Made by a program: the position numbers and the translations under genes
Shown: piece by piece, positions 1 through 11,564 of the stretch
How positions within the stretch are numbered: position 1 is the first letter of the stretch
How the letters are laid out: the number at the start of each line of letters is the position of its first letter
Notes under the pieces: model-generated
Database searches by the model: none
Told to the model about the DNA's origin: nothing
Seen by the model: only the letters and a program-made list of their open reading frames with translations
Origin: Pezicula radicicola
Lineage: Eukaryota > Ascomycota > Leotiomycetes > Helotiales > Dermateaceae
NCBI GenBank assembly: GCA_003008705.1
Contig: PDUO01000013.1
Span: 764,702 to 828,701, forward strand
Direction: 5' to 3'
Length of the DNA stretch: 64,000 nt

Positions 1-1
1 C

Positions 2-1384
2 AAATCAAATACCAACAATGTAGATACTCCAGATTCCCCCTACATTAAGCCTGAACCTCGATCTCCTTCCCCCTTCGGCGTTGCACCCCTACCAAGACCA
101 CAAAAACGACAACGAATTTCACATTACGGTGCTGAACTCAACTATGATGAGCCTAGATACGAACAACCTGCGGAAGGGCGCCCAGAAGTCACTGCCACAC
201 GCTATGCTGAACCCCGAGAACAACCTTCATGGGAACATTATGATGAAGAGCCGAGACGAAAGGCTGTGCCAACATACCAGCGTGTAGAGAGGGATGATAT
301 AGATTACCGTCGCGTCAGCAATGTCAGACGACCAACACCGGACATGTACGATCTACCTTACGCCCCTAACGAAATTCGTACAGCTCGAGCAGTATCGTAC
401 GCAATGACGGACCGGCGAGAACCAGAAATCCAGAGACAGTATAGGCCCCTGCCCCCAAGGGCCAGTGTTCGCCCTGATGCCGAACGAGATCGCTCACGCT
501 CACCAATCATGCGCGAACGGCAGTCGCCTATTCCGATGGGCCCGCCTCGACAACCAGTACGAATTGTGGTTGATGAGTATGGCCGTGAGTACATTGACCC
601 TGCTCCTGTACGGCAAACAATGCCACCGCCGATCAGGCGGGAACTCGTATATGACAGTGCGCCATTGAGGACTGTCTCTGGACGAGCCCCAGTCGAAACC
701 TTTGAACGAGACGGTGTCCTGTACAGAAGAGCATCGCCGCAAATGGTGGCCCCGCGTCGTGTTGTTACACAGCCCGAATATAATGATCCAGAATATAGGC
801 AATATCGCCAAAGGGAGTATTCAATTCGCCCAACTACAATGACATCACCAGGGGATGAATATGTGCGGCGAAGGGAATACTCAGTACGACCTACCGCTAT
901 GGCACCACCTGGGGAAGATTATATTCGTCAACGAGAATATTCAGTGAGACCAACAGCAATGGCAGCGCCAAGTGAAGAATACGTTCAAATCCGAGCTCCA
1001 CCGGCTCGTCGCGAAGCAACCCATTTCGAGGAAGCGCCACGGGAGTACATCCGGGCTCCCAGCATCCGCCCGGAGCCGATCCGTTATGAGATTCCTAGAG
1101 AGTTTGCTGGTAGACTCAGCGTTCGGCCGGATGTACCTGGAAGAGAATATACTGGAAGCGTACGGCCAGAGGCACGTCGAGAGATGGTTATTTCTCATTC
1201 ACAGAGAGAGTACAGTGTCCGACCGGTCGAAGCATCTCGAAGGGAATACGTACAAGTTGTGGACGATGATAGATATTATGAGAGACCAAGTCGGAGAGCT
1301 GGGGAGGTGGCCTATGTGGAGAGGCCGCAGGAAGCCCTGGACGTTATCTATACGGATGAGGGAAGAAGAGAGGTGTACAGATGA
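2..1384 (+). CDS. Conserved Arg/Pro-rich low-complexity protein, C-terminal part (5' end outside window)
   Basis: The reading frame is open from base 2 to the TGA at 1382-1384, so about 460 residues of a longer protein are present. No start codon is needed inside the window; a GTG at 266 is simply internal. Near the left edge is an acidic-Pro stretch followed by a basic KRQR cluster that could be a nuclear localisation signal. The rest is rich in R, P, Y and E, with many SRSP/RERQ segments and short blocks such as VVDEYGREY and DGVLYRR. Three tandem 20-residue repeats with the core REYSVRPTAM lie at 806-985, and looser REYSVRP echoes occur up to 1240. I recognise the style as a conserved Pezizomycotina protein without an assigned enzymatic domain. 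It is probably disordered, and I assign no function. Coding status is well supported by the long open frame and repeat conservation. Confidence 0.75.
   Translation, partial: KSNTNNVDTPDSPYIKPEPRSPSPFGVAPLPRPQKRQRISHYGAELNYDEPRYEQPAEGRPEVTATRYAEPREQPSWEHYDEEPRRKAVPTYQRVERDDIDYRRVSNVRRPTPDMYDLPYAPNEIRTARAVSYAMTDRREPEIQRQYRPLPPRASVRPDAERDRSRSPIMRERQSPIPMGPPRQPVRIVVDEYGREYIDPAPVRQTMPPPIRRELVYDSAPLRTVSGRAPVETFERDGVLYRRASPQMVAPRRVVTQPEYNDPEYRQYRQREYSIRPTTMTSPGDEYVRRREYSVRPTAMAPPGEDYIRQREYSVRPTAMAAPSEEYVQIRAPPARREATHFEEAPREYIRAPSIRPEPIRYEIPREFAGRLSVRPDVPGREYTGSVRPEARREMVISHSQREYSVRPVEASRREYVQVVDDDRYYERPSRRAGEVAYVERPQEALDVIYTDEGRREVYR
806..985 (+). repeat. Three tandem 60-bp coding repeats (REYSVRPT unit)
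   Basis: Three in-frame 60-bp units start at 806, 866 and 926. Each encodes a version of R-x-R-E-Y-S-[IV]-R-P-T-[TA]-M followed by an acidic/Pro linker ending in [DE]-[ED]-Y-[VI]. DNA copies have diverged mostly at third positions, which points to selection on the peptide. Confidence 0.85.
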
Positions 1385-3045
1385 ACATGTCATGGATTGG
1401 AGCTCCATATGAAGGATGGATACAGAGTTGAGAAGTGTTATAAGTACAAAAGGGAGTAGTTGGTGGAGTAGACTCTGGGATTTTAATCTGTAATAAATCG
1501 CACTTACCAGCAGTGCTGACAGTCTGTATTAACCATCAGTTACTTCAGCTGCCGTGAATACTCTGTAGAAATAGTATGAGTGGAACGAAGAAATGTAAAT
1601 GTAAATGAATTCAAATACTCAATCCATATTGAAGTGAAATACTGCACTAGCTTGATAAAAAAAAAACAGAAACAAGCTCTTTACCTCCACAAAATGATAA
1701 AGCGCATCCCTGGCACTGTTGATGAAGTCATCGATCGTCCAATCAATTTTCGGGATCTTGATCCATGCCCGGCTGAAGCACACATGCGATCCGTAAAAAG
1801 CTCGCACAGATCAGATAGAGACCAGGGAGGAGAACGACTCGAGTCGGACGGCGACAAGGACGAGCTCACAACCTAGTTCCTGGCACCTCGATTGTTTCTT
1901 AAATTCTTTTTACTGTGTTAAGTGTTCGGTAGGGACCTTGACCATGGACTATCCGTGACATCTCTCGGAAGAAACACTGAGCTCAGCCTTTGTTTTCTGC
2001 TGGATTTGCAGAAGGCTGAGGTCATACTAAAACATCGTCAGGGAGGTTGATTGGTAATTTCACACACATTTGCTTTCAAAGCGCCTCAGAAGTCCAGGAT
2101 TTAACAAGCTACTCCAAGGGCAAGCAAAATGCACTATCTCGCCCCCTCTCTTTGAAGTTTACCTACACTTTACAACCAATGAGGTTCCCGAGTCCAGACT
2201 AGGGAGTAAGAATCATTATGGAACCAAGCCTCCACCTCAAGACGCCCTCGAGCGCAACGCAACCAGGCCAAAGTGGTGGCTACAGTGGCCCTACCCTTAG
2301 TCGTGTCCAAAAGCATAACCGCTACTACAGAGTGCTCGAGAGTGTTTTGGCGGTATCGAGTCGAGAGAGTAGGTACCTCGTACAGTACGGCAAGGTAACA
2401 TCGTCGTCATAGGCCCATGACGCTTCAATGTCCGTACAGTACATTTCCAGCCAAAGATGGACAACTCCACAGTTCTAATTCTATTTTCCATGCGCTTCGG
2501 TAATATCGGTCTTCGAGGGCCAGAGATGGGCTACTCCGTACTGGACTGCGCTGCGCCTCCATCACGAATACCGTAGACACATGTATGTAATCCACACATC
2601 TGGGTCCTCGACTGTTGATAGGACAGGCTACCTATGGTATGCTCACACTGCTCACCCCCCGTTGTTGTCTTCCATTCCCTGTCCCCCGGGCCAACCACCA
2701 CTTCAATTATTGCTCACCTTGTCGCTCTCGTTCGTACGGACTTGGTACCTACTGTGCTGCTGTGTTATTTTCATCTTCTTCACCACACCTCTTGCTCCAA
2801 AACACAGACCTGGCCAACCACGTTCTTTACTCACCATTTTGCGCTGTCTGTTTCGTGAGGTGGTGCTACTTGTCTGACATTCTTTTCAGCCCATTGGGTA
2901 CCCGTGCTGCTCCGTAGTCCGTTACTTGGACTACTGTAACTCGTAAGCGAATATCAGCCCAGATCCTTCGTAAAGTCGAGAGCAAGGCACACGACTCTTG
3001 ATCTCCCAAACAACAACACCTCTCGACGACGAGAGCAACGGCACA
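1385..3045. other. Intergenic region, no supported gene
   Basis: This stretch lies between the TGA of the Arg-rich gene and the ATG of the KH-domain gene. It should hold the 3' UTR of the first gene and the promoter/leader of the second. Small ORFs occur on both strands but overlap each other and show no conserved motif. A pyrimidine-rich stretch lies at about 2645-2860. A palindromic TACTCCGTA is at 2532-2540. Confidence 0.6.
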
Positions 3046-6000
3046 ATGAACAAGTTAGCAAACATGAGGCATTGGTCCGAGAGGATGGGTCCTGGATTTG
3101 GCATGTCGCGGCCAAACATGAACATGAATTCCGTTCCACCTCAACAGAAGACACATGCAAATTCCCCCATACTGTCGCCAGCACCTCAAGACTCAGTGAT
3201 CCACTACTCTTTCAACGTGCCCTTCGCGTCGGACCTCGCAGGTCCAAATACTGAGGATATATTGTACGCCACAAGCCAGGCAGTCCTCAGATGGACCCAT
3301 CCCGAAGACGCGCGCGAAGATGTTCCAGTGTACGAGTTGCCAGTTCACGCCCAGAACCTGCACCAGCTACGCCAGCGCTGCACCGATATCACGAACGGTC
3401 CTATGCCAATCGAGGCTCACGTCCAGGCAGGCCATCCAAAGAGAGTCAAAGGCCAGGTCACAACGATCTGCCTTTCCGGAAGCCCGGAATTGGTACACCA
3501 AAGTAGGGAAACGATACTGAACGACACTCCTCTAGCTCTGGTGAGAAGAGCAGTCCCTGTCAGTCTCGAGGATATGGCTAATTTTTCTGCAGCGCTGTGC
3601 GGTAGTCGACATCAGCGGCGAGCTTGTAATCGATCCAACGGGAACCGCCCTCAAATCCGAGGTTATTGGACACCTCGACGAAATATCTAAATATTGCGGT
3701 GTCGATATCTTCCTTCTCGGGCCTAAATTTGCCTCTGTTTCGGACGGTCTGAATGGTAATGGGGATGCTGGGCGTGATCAACGATGGAGGGTTGCAATAT
3801 ATGGGGATATGGAAAGTGCCGAGCATGCAAAGACTAGAGTTCTCATCCTCATAGACAGATTGGTTAGAACCAGGGCAAGCTTGTTTTGAAAGTATGAAGT
3901 GCTGACTTTGTTCTAGCTTGGCAGGGTGGTGGATGCAACGAAGCTCGAGCTCTCGTTGCATACAGTCATTTGCGGTCGATCACGGAAAAACATCAAGCTC
4001 ATTGAATCAGCTACGAACACGGCCATTTACTTCCCACCTCCATTTTCCCAAGTTTATAGGTACTGTCCGGCAGGTGCTCGTCGTCGAAATCCCGAAGAGA
4101 TTTTCATAACTGGAGAATCTCAGCAGAACATCAACACGGCCAAGGAGAAGATCTTCGAGCTCGCCAGACGCAGCAGACTCTTTATGAAGGACGCCGTGGT
4201 GGCAGCGGCAAAGATTGACAGCATTCTTCTTAGCAGATTGGACAAAGTGCGGAAGATTATGGAGACTAACGGCACTTTCATTCAATTTCCACCTCTAGCC
4301 TCACAACGAAACCTGGTGCGGATTCAAGGAGTCGAAGGACTTCATGTCGAGCGGACTGTGAGAGATATCATGTCTCTTGTAAGTAATTCATGACATGTAG
4401 ACAGGTCGGTGACTAACACAAATATCAGACTGGGCAGTTCTACAGTGCTTCGTGGTGGATTCAGAATACAGATATCACACAGGCTCCATCTGCTCACCAT
4501 GTCCGAGCCATGTTGTCTGACATCTGCGCCAATTCAGATGCTGATGTGTCTTTCGACAAGCTGACTTTTACCATTACCGGGTCTGACGATGCTGTGAAGG
4601 CAGCATTGATGGTTATTTCCAGCATCAAATTTTTCACCCGAACACAGTACCAAATTAGAGTCAAGATTGAGCTTGCCAATGAACACAAGGAGTTTGTCAG
4701 TGGAAAAAAGAATGGAAAGATCAACAAGATTATGGGCCAGAGTAAGTAATCAAAAATGGTGGGGCGATTTCTCTTGCTGACAATATACTAGGCAGCGTAC
4801 AGATTATCTTTGACGGTTTCAATGAGTATAACTTCAACATCGATGTCTGTTGCGGTAGCTATGACGCCATGAAGTCTGGACTCATGCTTGTTGAACAAGA
4901 AATGCCTGCTTCAATCTCTTTTCACGTTCCTGATCAATATCACAAGCGCATTATCGGCATCGGAGGACAGCACATCCAACGGATCATGAAGAAGCACTCA
5001 GTCTTCGTCAAATTTTCAAATGCTATGGATCGAGGAGGTGTAGGCCGAGAGGACGATGACATTAAAGTCGACAATGTCATTTGTCGTACGCCTGCAAGAA
5101 ATGCGCAGAACCTTGAGCTCGTCAAGTCAGAAATCCTAGACATGGTCGATCGAGTCGACTCTGAGTTCACCTCCCAGACTGTTACTGTTGATCGTCTGTA
5201 TCACAGACAACTTATCGCCCGTCTCAGCCAACTCGAGGAGCTTGAAAAGAAATGGAACTGCAAGATTATTTTTCCTAGCACCGAGCAAGCTAGCGATGAT
5301 GTCACTGTCTCTGGGCCTGAATGGCAAGTACCTCATTGCGTCGACGAATTTCTCGGCATGGTTCCTGACAACCATGAACTTGTCCTTACTCGAACCCCAG
5401 AGCTGATCGAGTTTCTGGAGTCAAAGGAGTTTAAATCTGAAGTTGTTCCTAAACTGAAGTCTCAGTACGTTGTTGATGTTCAAGTCCATGAAGATGAGAA
5501 CGAACGAACCGAGGATGATGGCCCTACAGTCACTTTGCTCTGGGGCTTTACTCGGAACAATGCCGGAGGAGTCAGAGACGCTATCGAGTTCCTACATTCG
5601 AATCTTGCATCAGCTGGAATCGAGACGACAACAGTGAAAGGCGCTATTCCTCGGCCAAAGTCGGATTCTTTCGAGGATTCGCTCCCCTTCTTTGAGTCAA
5701 AGCTCTTGCAACATGCTCCAGCAACTGTCTCGACGGACTCGCCAACAAAGTCATCTTTTGGCGATGACGTAGCACGGGAGCGAAGTACAATCTTTGACAA
5801 ACTCCGAAAGCCAGGAAGTATGTCTTCAATCTCCTCTTTCCTGGATCGCCGCAAGAACAGCTCCCAATCACCCGGTTCGTTCTTCAAGAATGGCTCGAGC
5901 AATGTTTCGAAAACCTCTTTAGTCTCCATCGAGTCAACTCGTAGTTTCAATGCAGACCGAAACCCATGGAACGACAGTGGAGTTAATTTACCGGAAGACG

Positions 6001-6173
6001 ACAACACTCCCTGGCCCACTCGCCAATTTGGTAATAATGACCTGAAATCTATTTCTCAGTTTCCGCATCCCGGAGATGCTACCCCAAGGCACGCTCTTGA
6101 TAGTGGTCGCCCTTCCACCTCTCATTCCACCAACTCTGGATACCCTGGCCCAATTGGGCCACCGCGTTTTTAA
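3046..6173 (+). CDS. KH-domain RNA-binding protein (S. cerevisiae YLL032C-like)
   Basis: Five exons give about 973 aa: 3046-3540, 3593-3862, 3917-4378, 4429-4741 and 4792-6173. Introns are 50-54 bp with GT..AG ends, and exon 2 is recovered only by splicing because of a frame shift relative to exon 1. The start is the first ATG (3046) of the open frame; the in-frame TTG upstream is not used. Several KH-type repeats are visible. One around residues 262-330 has a degenerate GRSR loop (after HTVIC). One around 560-600 has a clean GIGG loop (residues 569-572) within KRIIGIGGQHIQRIM. Further KH-like segments lack a GxxG loop. The last ~180 residues are Ser-rich and disordered. The family resembles multi-KH proteins such as YLL032C and Bicaudal-C-like proteins, which bind RNA in the cytoplasm; the specific targets are not inferable. 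Confidence 0.88.
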
Positions 6174-7673
6174 GATATCCCTGTGACTTGTTTCCTACCG
6201 TCTTTCTACGTGTTAGTCATTGGCTCTGGATATACCCTGGCGCGAAATACCCAAATACCATCTCTTGCTTGTTTTGTTTTTGAAATTTTTTGATTTCAGG
6301 TCTCCTTATTGTTCGGTTATTTAATGAGTTTTCTTTGGTTTTAGTTGTATGGTTGCTTGCGTGATTTACTCGAGAAAAGCATGCGGCGCCGAGGTGAATA
6401 CATAGAGAAGAGGGAATACCTATTTGATTTGGGCCTCAGGCGCGACAAGGACCTTGCTCTCCTTCAAACTCACAACACTCCTTCTGTATTCGTGGAAGTA
6501 GGATGGCGAAGTGGGTGCATAGGAATGGCATGATGGGTGCGGCTTAGGATGGGACAGGGGGAGACGGGGCTGCGTGTGTATGCTATGATACCCATGCAAA
6601 AAAGTGTTAGGAAATACAAAATCTTTTTGCAACAAGATGTTTTGCCAATTTACATTTGGAATCCAACTAGACATACATATATATGTACTCCCAATATACG
6701 TATCCTAGATACCACCTAGCAACTGTATACTTTGTTGGGGAAGAACCCTCGTCAAGCGTGATATATATCTGTAGGTACAGGATACAACACCATTTCCCAT
6801 GCCCCACATTTCTTTTGTTGCTCGCCAGACCTATTCAGCACACTCAAAAGTTAGAGCCTGGAGGTAGAAAGAGAAGCTGCGAGGTTGCTTAAGTGCTTCG
6901 TCTCCTTCCAATAAGTATCAGGCTTACCAACTAAAAATGTGACTCTGCACAAAGTGCCACTGATAGTAGAGCATGAATAAGCAAGAGTCCTTTTCTTTTC
7001 ATAGTTGAGTTGTTTTGACTAACGTGAAAATAGTTCATCAAGTTATTGTTATTTCAATTTCAAATACCAAAGCAGACAACTTTGGCCCTCTTTAGGTTCT
7101 ACAAACTAAACAATGTTATTCTAAGAGCTTCCCGAAACAAATCACTGCCGCAGGCTTTCGCAACCTCAGGAAATCCTTCTTCATATTTTTTTCCATCTCA
7201 TATCTCAAGTTCCGGCCTCGCCTAGTATTTTTAAGGCTCCATTCTTGCGAGTTAGTCTACAGAGCAGTTCATTCGGTGGCATCTTCTATCTTGCCTACAC
7301 CTTCTGCTCTTCTGTCCCTCTTTCTCTTCTAGCATCTAAATATCATTCCCCGCACACCAAGATTCATCCCTATCTATTCGGCAGCACAGATATTATGGTT
7401 TTGTATGACCCATATGGATAAGTTTGGAATCCTCTTATGACTTCCACGTACTATTTGTTACCTCTAAGCTTTCGTTCTATCTCTTGTTGTTCCTTCTATG
7501 TGTATTCTCTACTGCGCCATTACAAGCACAGAACAACTTTGCTTTAAACAATTCTATTTTGCTGTTAGTTGTCTCTACTAAGTGCAACTTTTTGCAGATT
7601 CTCTAATAACGATCCGACGAGTGGTAATATCCCAAGTCAATCTTACGCAACTTGTTACAAGTTAGCAACAGGC
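6174..7673. other. Intergenic region, AT-rich, no supported gene
   Basis: This holds the 3' UTR of the KH gene and then AT-rich sequence. No ORF shows conserved protein motifs. A pyrimidine-rich stretch at about 7230-7340 could be a leader or promoter for the relic that follows. Confidence 0.5.
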
Positions 7674-8621
7674 AATGAGTCCTCGGGCGGATAGCTCAAT
7701 GGTATGCATCAAAAGAACGGATTTGTTACAGGTACAGTCATCTTCTAGGGTTGCAATCTGCCAAATCTAACTTCAGCTTTCACAAGCAAGTCAGGAACAG
7801 GAAACACCTTCGGTGGACCTTCGCCATCTCAAGCCCAAGCCAATATGTCAGCGCTGTACAATGGGAACAACGAGGGTATCACGTCTACTAGTGACACCTA
7901 GGACCAATCTACACATATATCTCGTTATGATGGCGGCAACCTATCGAACAACATTAACTAGTACCTCGACCAGCGTGGATATGAGCATGATCATAATGTC
8001 GACCAGCGTGGCCGCCTACGAGCATAGTCACAATGTCAGCAGCATGCCAAAGAACAACAGGACCAAAAATCTAAGGTGTACAAGTTAGTTGAAGACAATT
8101 ATCAGCCTTCACAGGAGTTAGATCGACCATCTATGTTAAAGAAACAACATAGTTCGAAGGGGGGGGGGCTTGACCAAGATGCGAAGACGGTGAGATTATC
8201 TGCTATTTGTTTGGCAAAAATGTTTTCGGTACCATCCCTAAAGCCGGTGATGCTCCAGCTTACAGAGTGGCACATTAACTGGGGCATCCCCACGTTTTAT
8301 ACGTTATTAAGGTTCGCATCTCGATCACGAAGTAACAAAAATTGGGACAACAGATGGCACCAGTGGATGATTCTGGCTCGTGCATTAGTGGACTCTCCAG
8401 CCGGCGCTGTCATTACGCTTGTTTCCGTGTTTTTTGAAGGGATCACCGATCTATTATCGTTATTTCTGAAATTGCAGTTTTGTCATCTACACTTGGTGAT
8501 TCGTCTCTGCGTGATGGAACTTGCAAGCAAACAAGTCGACACAGAACGTGATCCTACGCTGTGGGCCTACACAGGGGACGAGGACGATCGATTATGGGCT
8601 AGCCTTAGCATCTTGTTATGA
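7674..8621 (+). pseudogene. Decayed protein-coding gene with in-frame stops
   Basis: An ATG at 7674 is followed by short splice-like signals, and then a reading frame of coding character runs to the TGA at 8619-8621. Three TAG codons interrupt it (in the segments ending SDT, LSNNIN and GRLRA, near 7900, 7960 and 8022). Between the stops the peptide is coherent, for example YLDQRGYEHDHNVDQRGR and KLVEDNYQPSQELDRP. The last 181 codons (8076-8621) are open. Each stop replaces a position where CAG or CAA (Gln) would fit the Gln-rich context, as expected from C-to-T decay, although that is inference. The C-terminal part contains a hydrophobic stretch near ALVDSPAGAVITLVSVFF. I do not recognise the family. 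It could instead be a gene with unusual introns that remove the stops. Confidence 0.45.
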
Positions 8622-8940
8622 GATTTGGTGGACGAACACAATCGATCATTACGCAAACTATCCTAATAGGTAGGTAAGATATATGCAGCAAAACTTCTAG
8701 GGTGCTCGCTAAAGTTATATGCCCACTAACAGAAAGTCAATGTCAGCTAGGTATATTCGAACAAATCTAGTCATCCTTACCTCTAATATGATGCGTGCAG
8801 AATAATAGTGCATAAATGGTACTCTCCATTAGTTAGATGAGATGTTGGGCTAGGTTTCATACTCCCCATAATTTAGCAACGAAAGACATATTTTCGTGAA
8901 GATAATCCCATTATGGAACCGAGCTCAACTCTTATATTTC
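8622..8940. other. Intergenic spacer
   Basis: This 319-bp AT-rich spacer lies between the relic and the stop codon of the esterase gene on the other strand. Nothing else is visible in it. Confidence 0.5.
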
Positions 8941-10059
8941 TTAAACAACTAAAACAACTACAAGGCAAGACAAAACACTAAGCCAAATGGAACCACTAGT
9001 TAATCTCGGCGGTGCTTGAGATTTATCAGTACTAGTACCATTGACGCTACTACCAGTAGTACCATTGACACTGCTACCAGTAGTACCATCAACACTACTA
9101 CCAGTAGTATTCGTCTTCGCCTCATTCCCATTAACATTGTCAATAATGAATTGCGAAGCCGCGCTCCCATAAACCTGCACATAACTTGTATGTACAGCTA
9201 GACTATTTCCAGAATCGCAGAATTTATCATTGCTATTGCAATATGATTGGGTGATGGCTGCTGTGCTACCACATGCTGCTGTGTTGTTTCGTGGGAAGAC
9301 GCCGGTTTTGGTTGAGTTTCCTACGTCTTGGGATAGGTTGGGCATGTGGCTTGGATCTCCCATCATTACTACTGCTACAACTATGGTCTTCTCTTAGCAT
9401 TTGGGGTTTGAAAGGTGAGTTTGAATGTGGGTGGAGGGTGTTAGGATTGGGGTTAGGGTTACGAACTGTTTTTTGAGAGGGATTCTGAGATGGGTTGTGT
9501 TGCGTTGAAACCATTCTCACTGTTTCCGCATAATACATCTGCTGCTACGTGGGCACCCTACATCAAAATCACATCAGTAATAGACTTCAAAATCCGACTG
9601 CTTGTAATAAACAAAAGGCTCTTTTTGATAAGAGAAAAAGAGATTAGGACAATTACTCACTTGCGAGTACCCTAAAAGAGCCATCTTAGAAGTCGGACAC
9701 CTCGTGGCATACGCCTCAATAAGTGACTGCATAGCAGCAATACCCGAAGCTTCAGAATTAAAATAGTCCGTCAACGTAGCTGGATAAACAACAGCTTCGG
9801 AATCCGAACCAGCAATGGCACTCTTGACAGAGGTTGCTACTGCGCCAATTATTCCCTCTCCGGGCTGCTCTGTGGATGCTCGGGCTACTATCATATGAAC
9901 TGCATTTTCTGGGACGCACGGCGCAGTAGATGGGGTTCCCGTGGAATTGCTGGTTGAATTTGTTTGACGGGGAAATAATGGCTGTCCATTGGATTGGAAA
10001 GCCAATACTGTGCTTGAGAGACCGAGTCCAGCCAGGACAGAAAATGTTGAGAGCTTCAT
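8941..10059 (-). CDS. Secreted cutinase/acetylxylan esterase-family (CE5) hydrolase with GPI-like tail
   Basis: Three exons on the minus strand (10059-9661, 9557-9467, 9392-8941) give about 313 aa. The N-terminus (MKLSTFSVLAGLGLSSTVLA) is a signal peptide. The catalytic Ser lies in GYSQ-GAH, split by intron 1. The rest of the triad is probably the Asp in SNDKFC and the His in VHTSY, in the usual CE5 order. Cys pairs typical of the family are present. After the catalytic domain come three 8-residue repeats (TTGSSVNG) and a hydrophobic C-terminus (SGSIWLSVLSCLVVVLVV), which suggests a GPI anchor and a cell-wall or membrane location rather than free secretion. Family members hydrolyse ester bonds in cutin or acetylated xylan; which one applies here cannot be told. 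Intron 2 uses an unusual GTTCGT donor, chosen because it alone keeps frame. Confidence 0.88.
9037..9108 (-). repeat. Three tandem 24-bp repeats in the esterase tail
   Basis: Three near-identical 24-bp units encode TTGSSVDG, TTGSSVNG and TTGSSVNG, giving a Ser/Thr-rich stalk, probably O-glycosylated, ahead of the GPI-like tail. Such repeats are prone to length change. Confidence 0.85.
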
Positions 10060-10531
10060 TTTTGAGTACTTCTGTTGTATGTATTTTTGTACTAGTATAG
10101 TATGCAGAATACACAAATAAGAGACTTCTCAAATTAAGTGAAGGCACCAGAAAGCTTTGAAATAGCTTATTACACCTTCATATGGTGGGAACGATTAGTT
10201 AAAAGTAGATCTTGAATGCCAAGGAAAAGAAATGACCATCATCTTATAAGGTGATTCGACCGCAAAAATCAAGCATGATGAACTGATACAGCGCACCATT
10301 GTAAGGTAGCAAGTAATCAGCTCATCTGGTCGAATCAGTGACTTTTTGCGATCTTCTACAACGTAAGTTTGGTGTCAGATCTTGACCAGATGGAATTCTT
10401 CGTAAAGTACTCCCCTTTCGATCTAGTGTCTTGTTTATGATCTGAAAAATTGATTAGATTTAAGATCCTGCAAGTTATAATAATACGCAAAGGTACGAAA
10501 TCCGAAATCTTGATTGGTGTCCTCTCATAGG

Positions 10532-10550
10532 TTGACTTGCGTCAAGTCAA
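10532..10550. repeat. Short perfect inverted repeat
   Basis: TTGACTTG, 3-bp spacer, CAAGTCAA. The arm shares its core with the TGACTTGA motif found at 11496, 11548 and 13178. Confidence 0.7.
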
Positions 10551-11495
10551 AACTCCGAACAAGCTGATTCGAAAGCTGAAAAAAGTTTCATTTTCGTGGG
10601 GACTCGGGAGGGAGGTTTTCGCCCTCTTTATCCTGTTGTGGTTAGGAATGCGGCTCTGAGGACTACTTGGGGCACGTTGCGGGTATGATGATACGTGCTC
10701 GGGGTATTAATTGCGGCAATCCACGTTTCAACGGTTCCCTCTGCCGCTCTGCAGTGCCAAGGATATTTGATCGACCTGGGCGTTGCTTTATTTCAACTAC
10801 GGATGTACTGCGTTTACTCCTTAGGGGTGATTGATTGGCTGGAGTAGTTCCTAGTCGTATCTCCCTGGTTGTAGATCCGTACACATTTCACTTCGTCTTA
10901 CCTCGGTTCGTCGCTTAATTTACTCGAGCGTGTAAGTAGATTTGCTTTCTTTGGACTCAAGGATCCTTTGTTGAAAGATATCAGACGGTTCGATCCGAAG
11001 GAAATTTTATTCTAGATTATCTTACTTTCTTACGCTTGTAAGCTTGCTAATGGTACAGGAAGCTGGAGAAGTAAGAATTCGTTTTCGGGACGAAGGAGCA
11101 AGTCGTGCGAGAAGCATGCTCGCTAGTCATATTTGTGAAAGGAAGGGTTCTCGATCCTTGGCCACTCGCCAAGGAATATGATACAACACTGCCATAACGT
11201 GACTCGATATCTTGCGAACACCCTTACTCTCTAAATGGGAGGTATTGCTACCGTTGTTGTACTAAAGCTTCATCAACTTATTATCCAGGCAGGAGCCATT
11301 CATAAGACTAGTACAAGCCTCTTACCAAGATTCAAGATCTGAGAGAGACGTAGCTTGGATTCTTGGTTTAAGTAATTCCGATTTGGTTTTCTTGATAGAA
11401 GTCACCGATGTGGCATATCAAAAGAATGGCCACCGTACCGACTGGCTCATAAATCGTTTAATTCATGAATTCTAGCAAATCAATACACTTGACCT

Positions 11496-11564
11496 AAGTC
11501 ACTGACTTGATTAGGATCGCCCACTTTCTAGGTAACTTACCCCACTTAAGTAACTGACTTGATT
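11496..11564 (+). repeat. Two copies of AAGTNACTGACTTGATT, 52 bp apart
   Basis: Copies at 11496-11512 (N = C) and 11548-11564 (N = A). The core AAGTCA-C-TGACTT is close to palindromic. A third copy lies in an intron of the neighbouring Zn2Cys6 gene (13178-13194), and weaker relatives occur at 26591 and 34112. Confidence 0.65.

Noticed and set aside
1580..1876. 98-codon ORF after the first gene
   Set aside because: No motif; overlapping ORFs of similar size on the other strand; starts in presumed 3' UTR.
7684..7765. tRNA-like start (GGGCGGATAGCTCAATGGTA) with a later GGGTTGCAATC phrase
   Set aside because: The 5' part resembles an acceptor and D-arm, but the D-stem does not close, the T-arm-like phrase is misplaced, and the 3' acceptor strand does not pair with GGGCGGA.
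10663..10884. 73-codon minus-strand ORF with Arg/Pro-rich peptide
   Set aside because: It looked at first like a ribosomal-DNA antisense peptide, but the surrounding DNA is not recognisable rRNA and there is no conserved motif.
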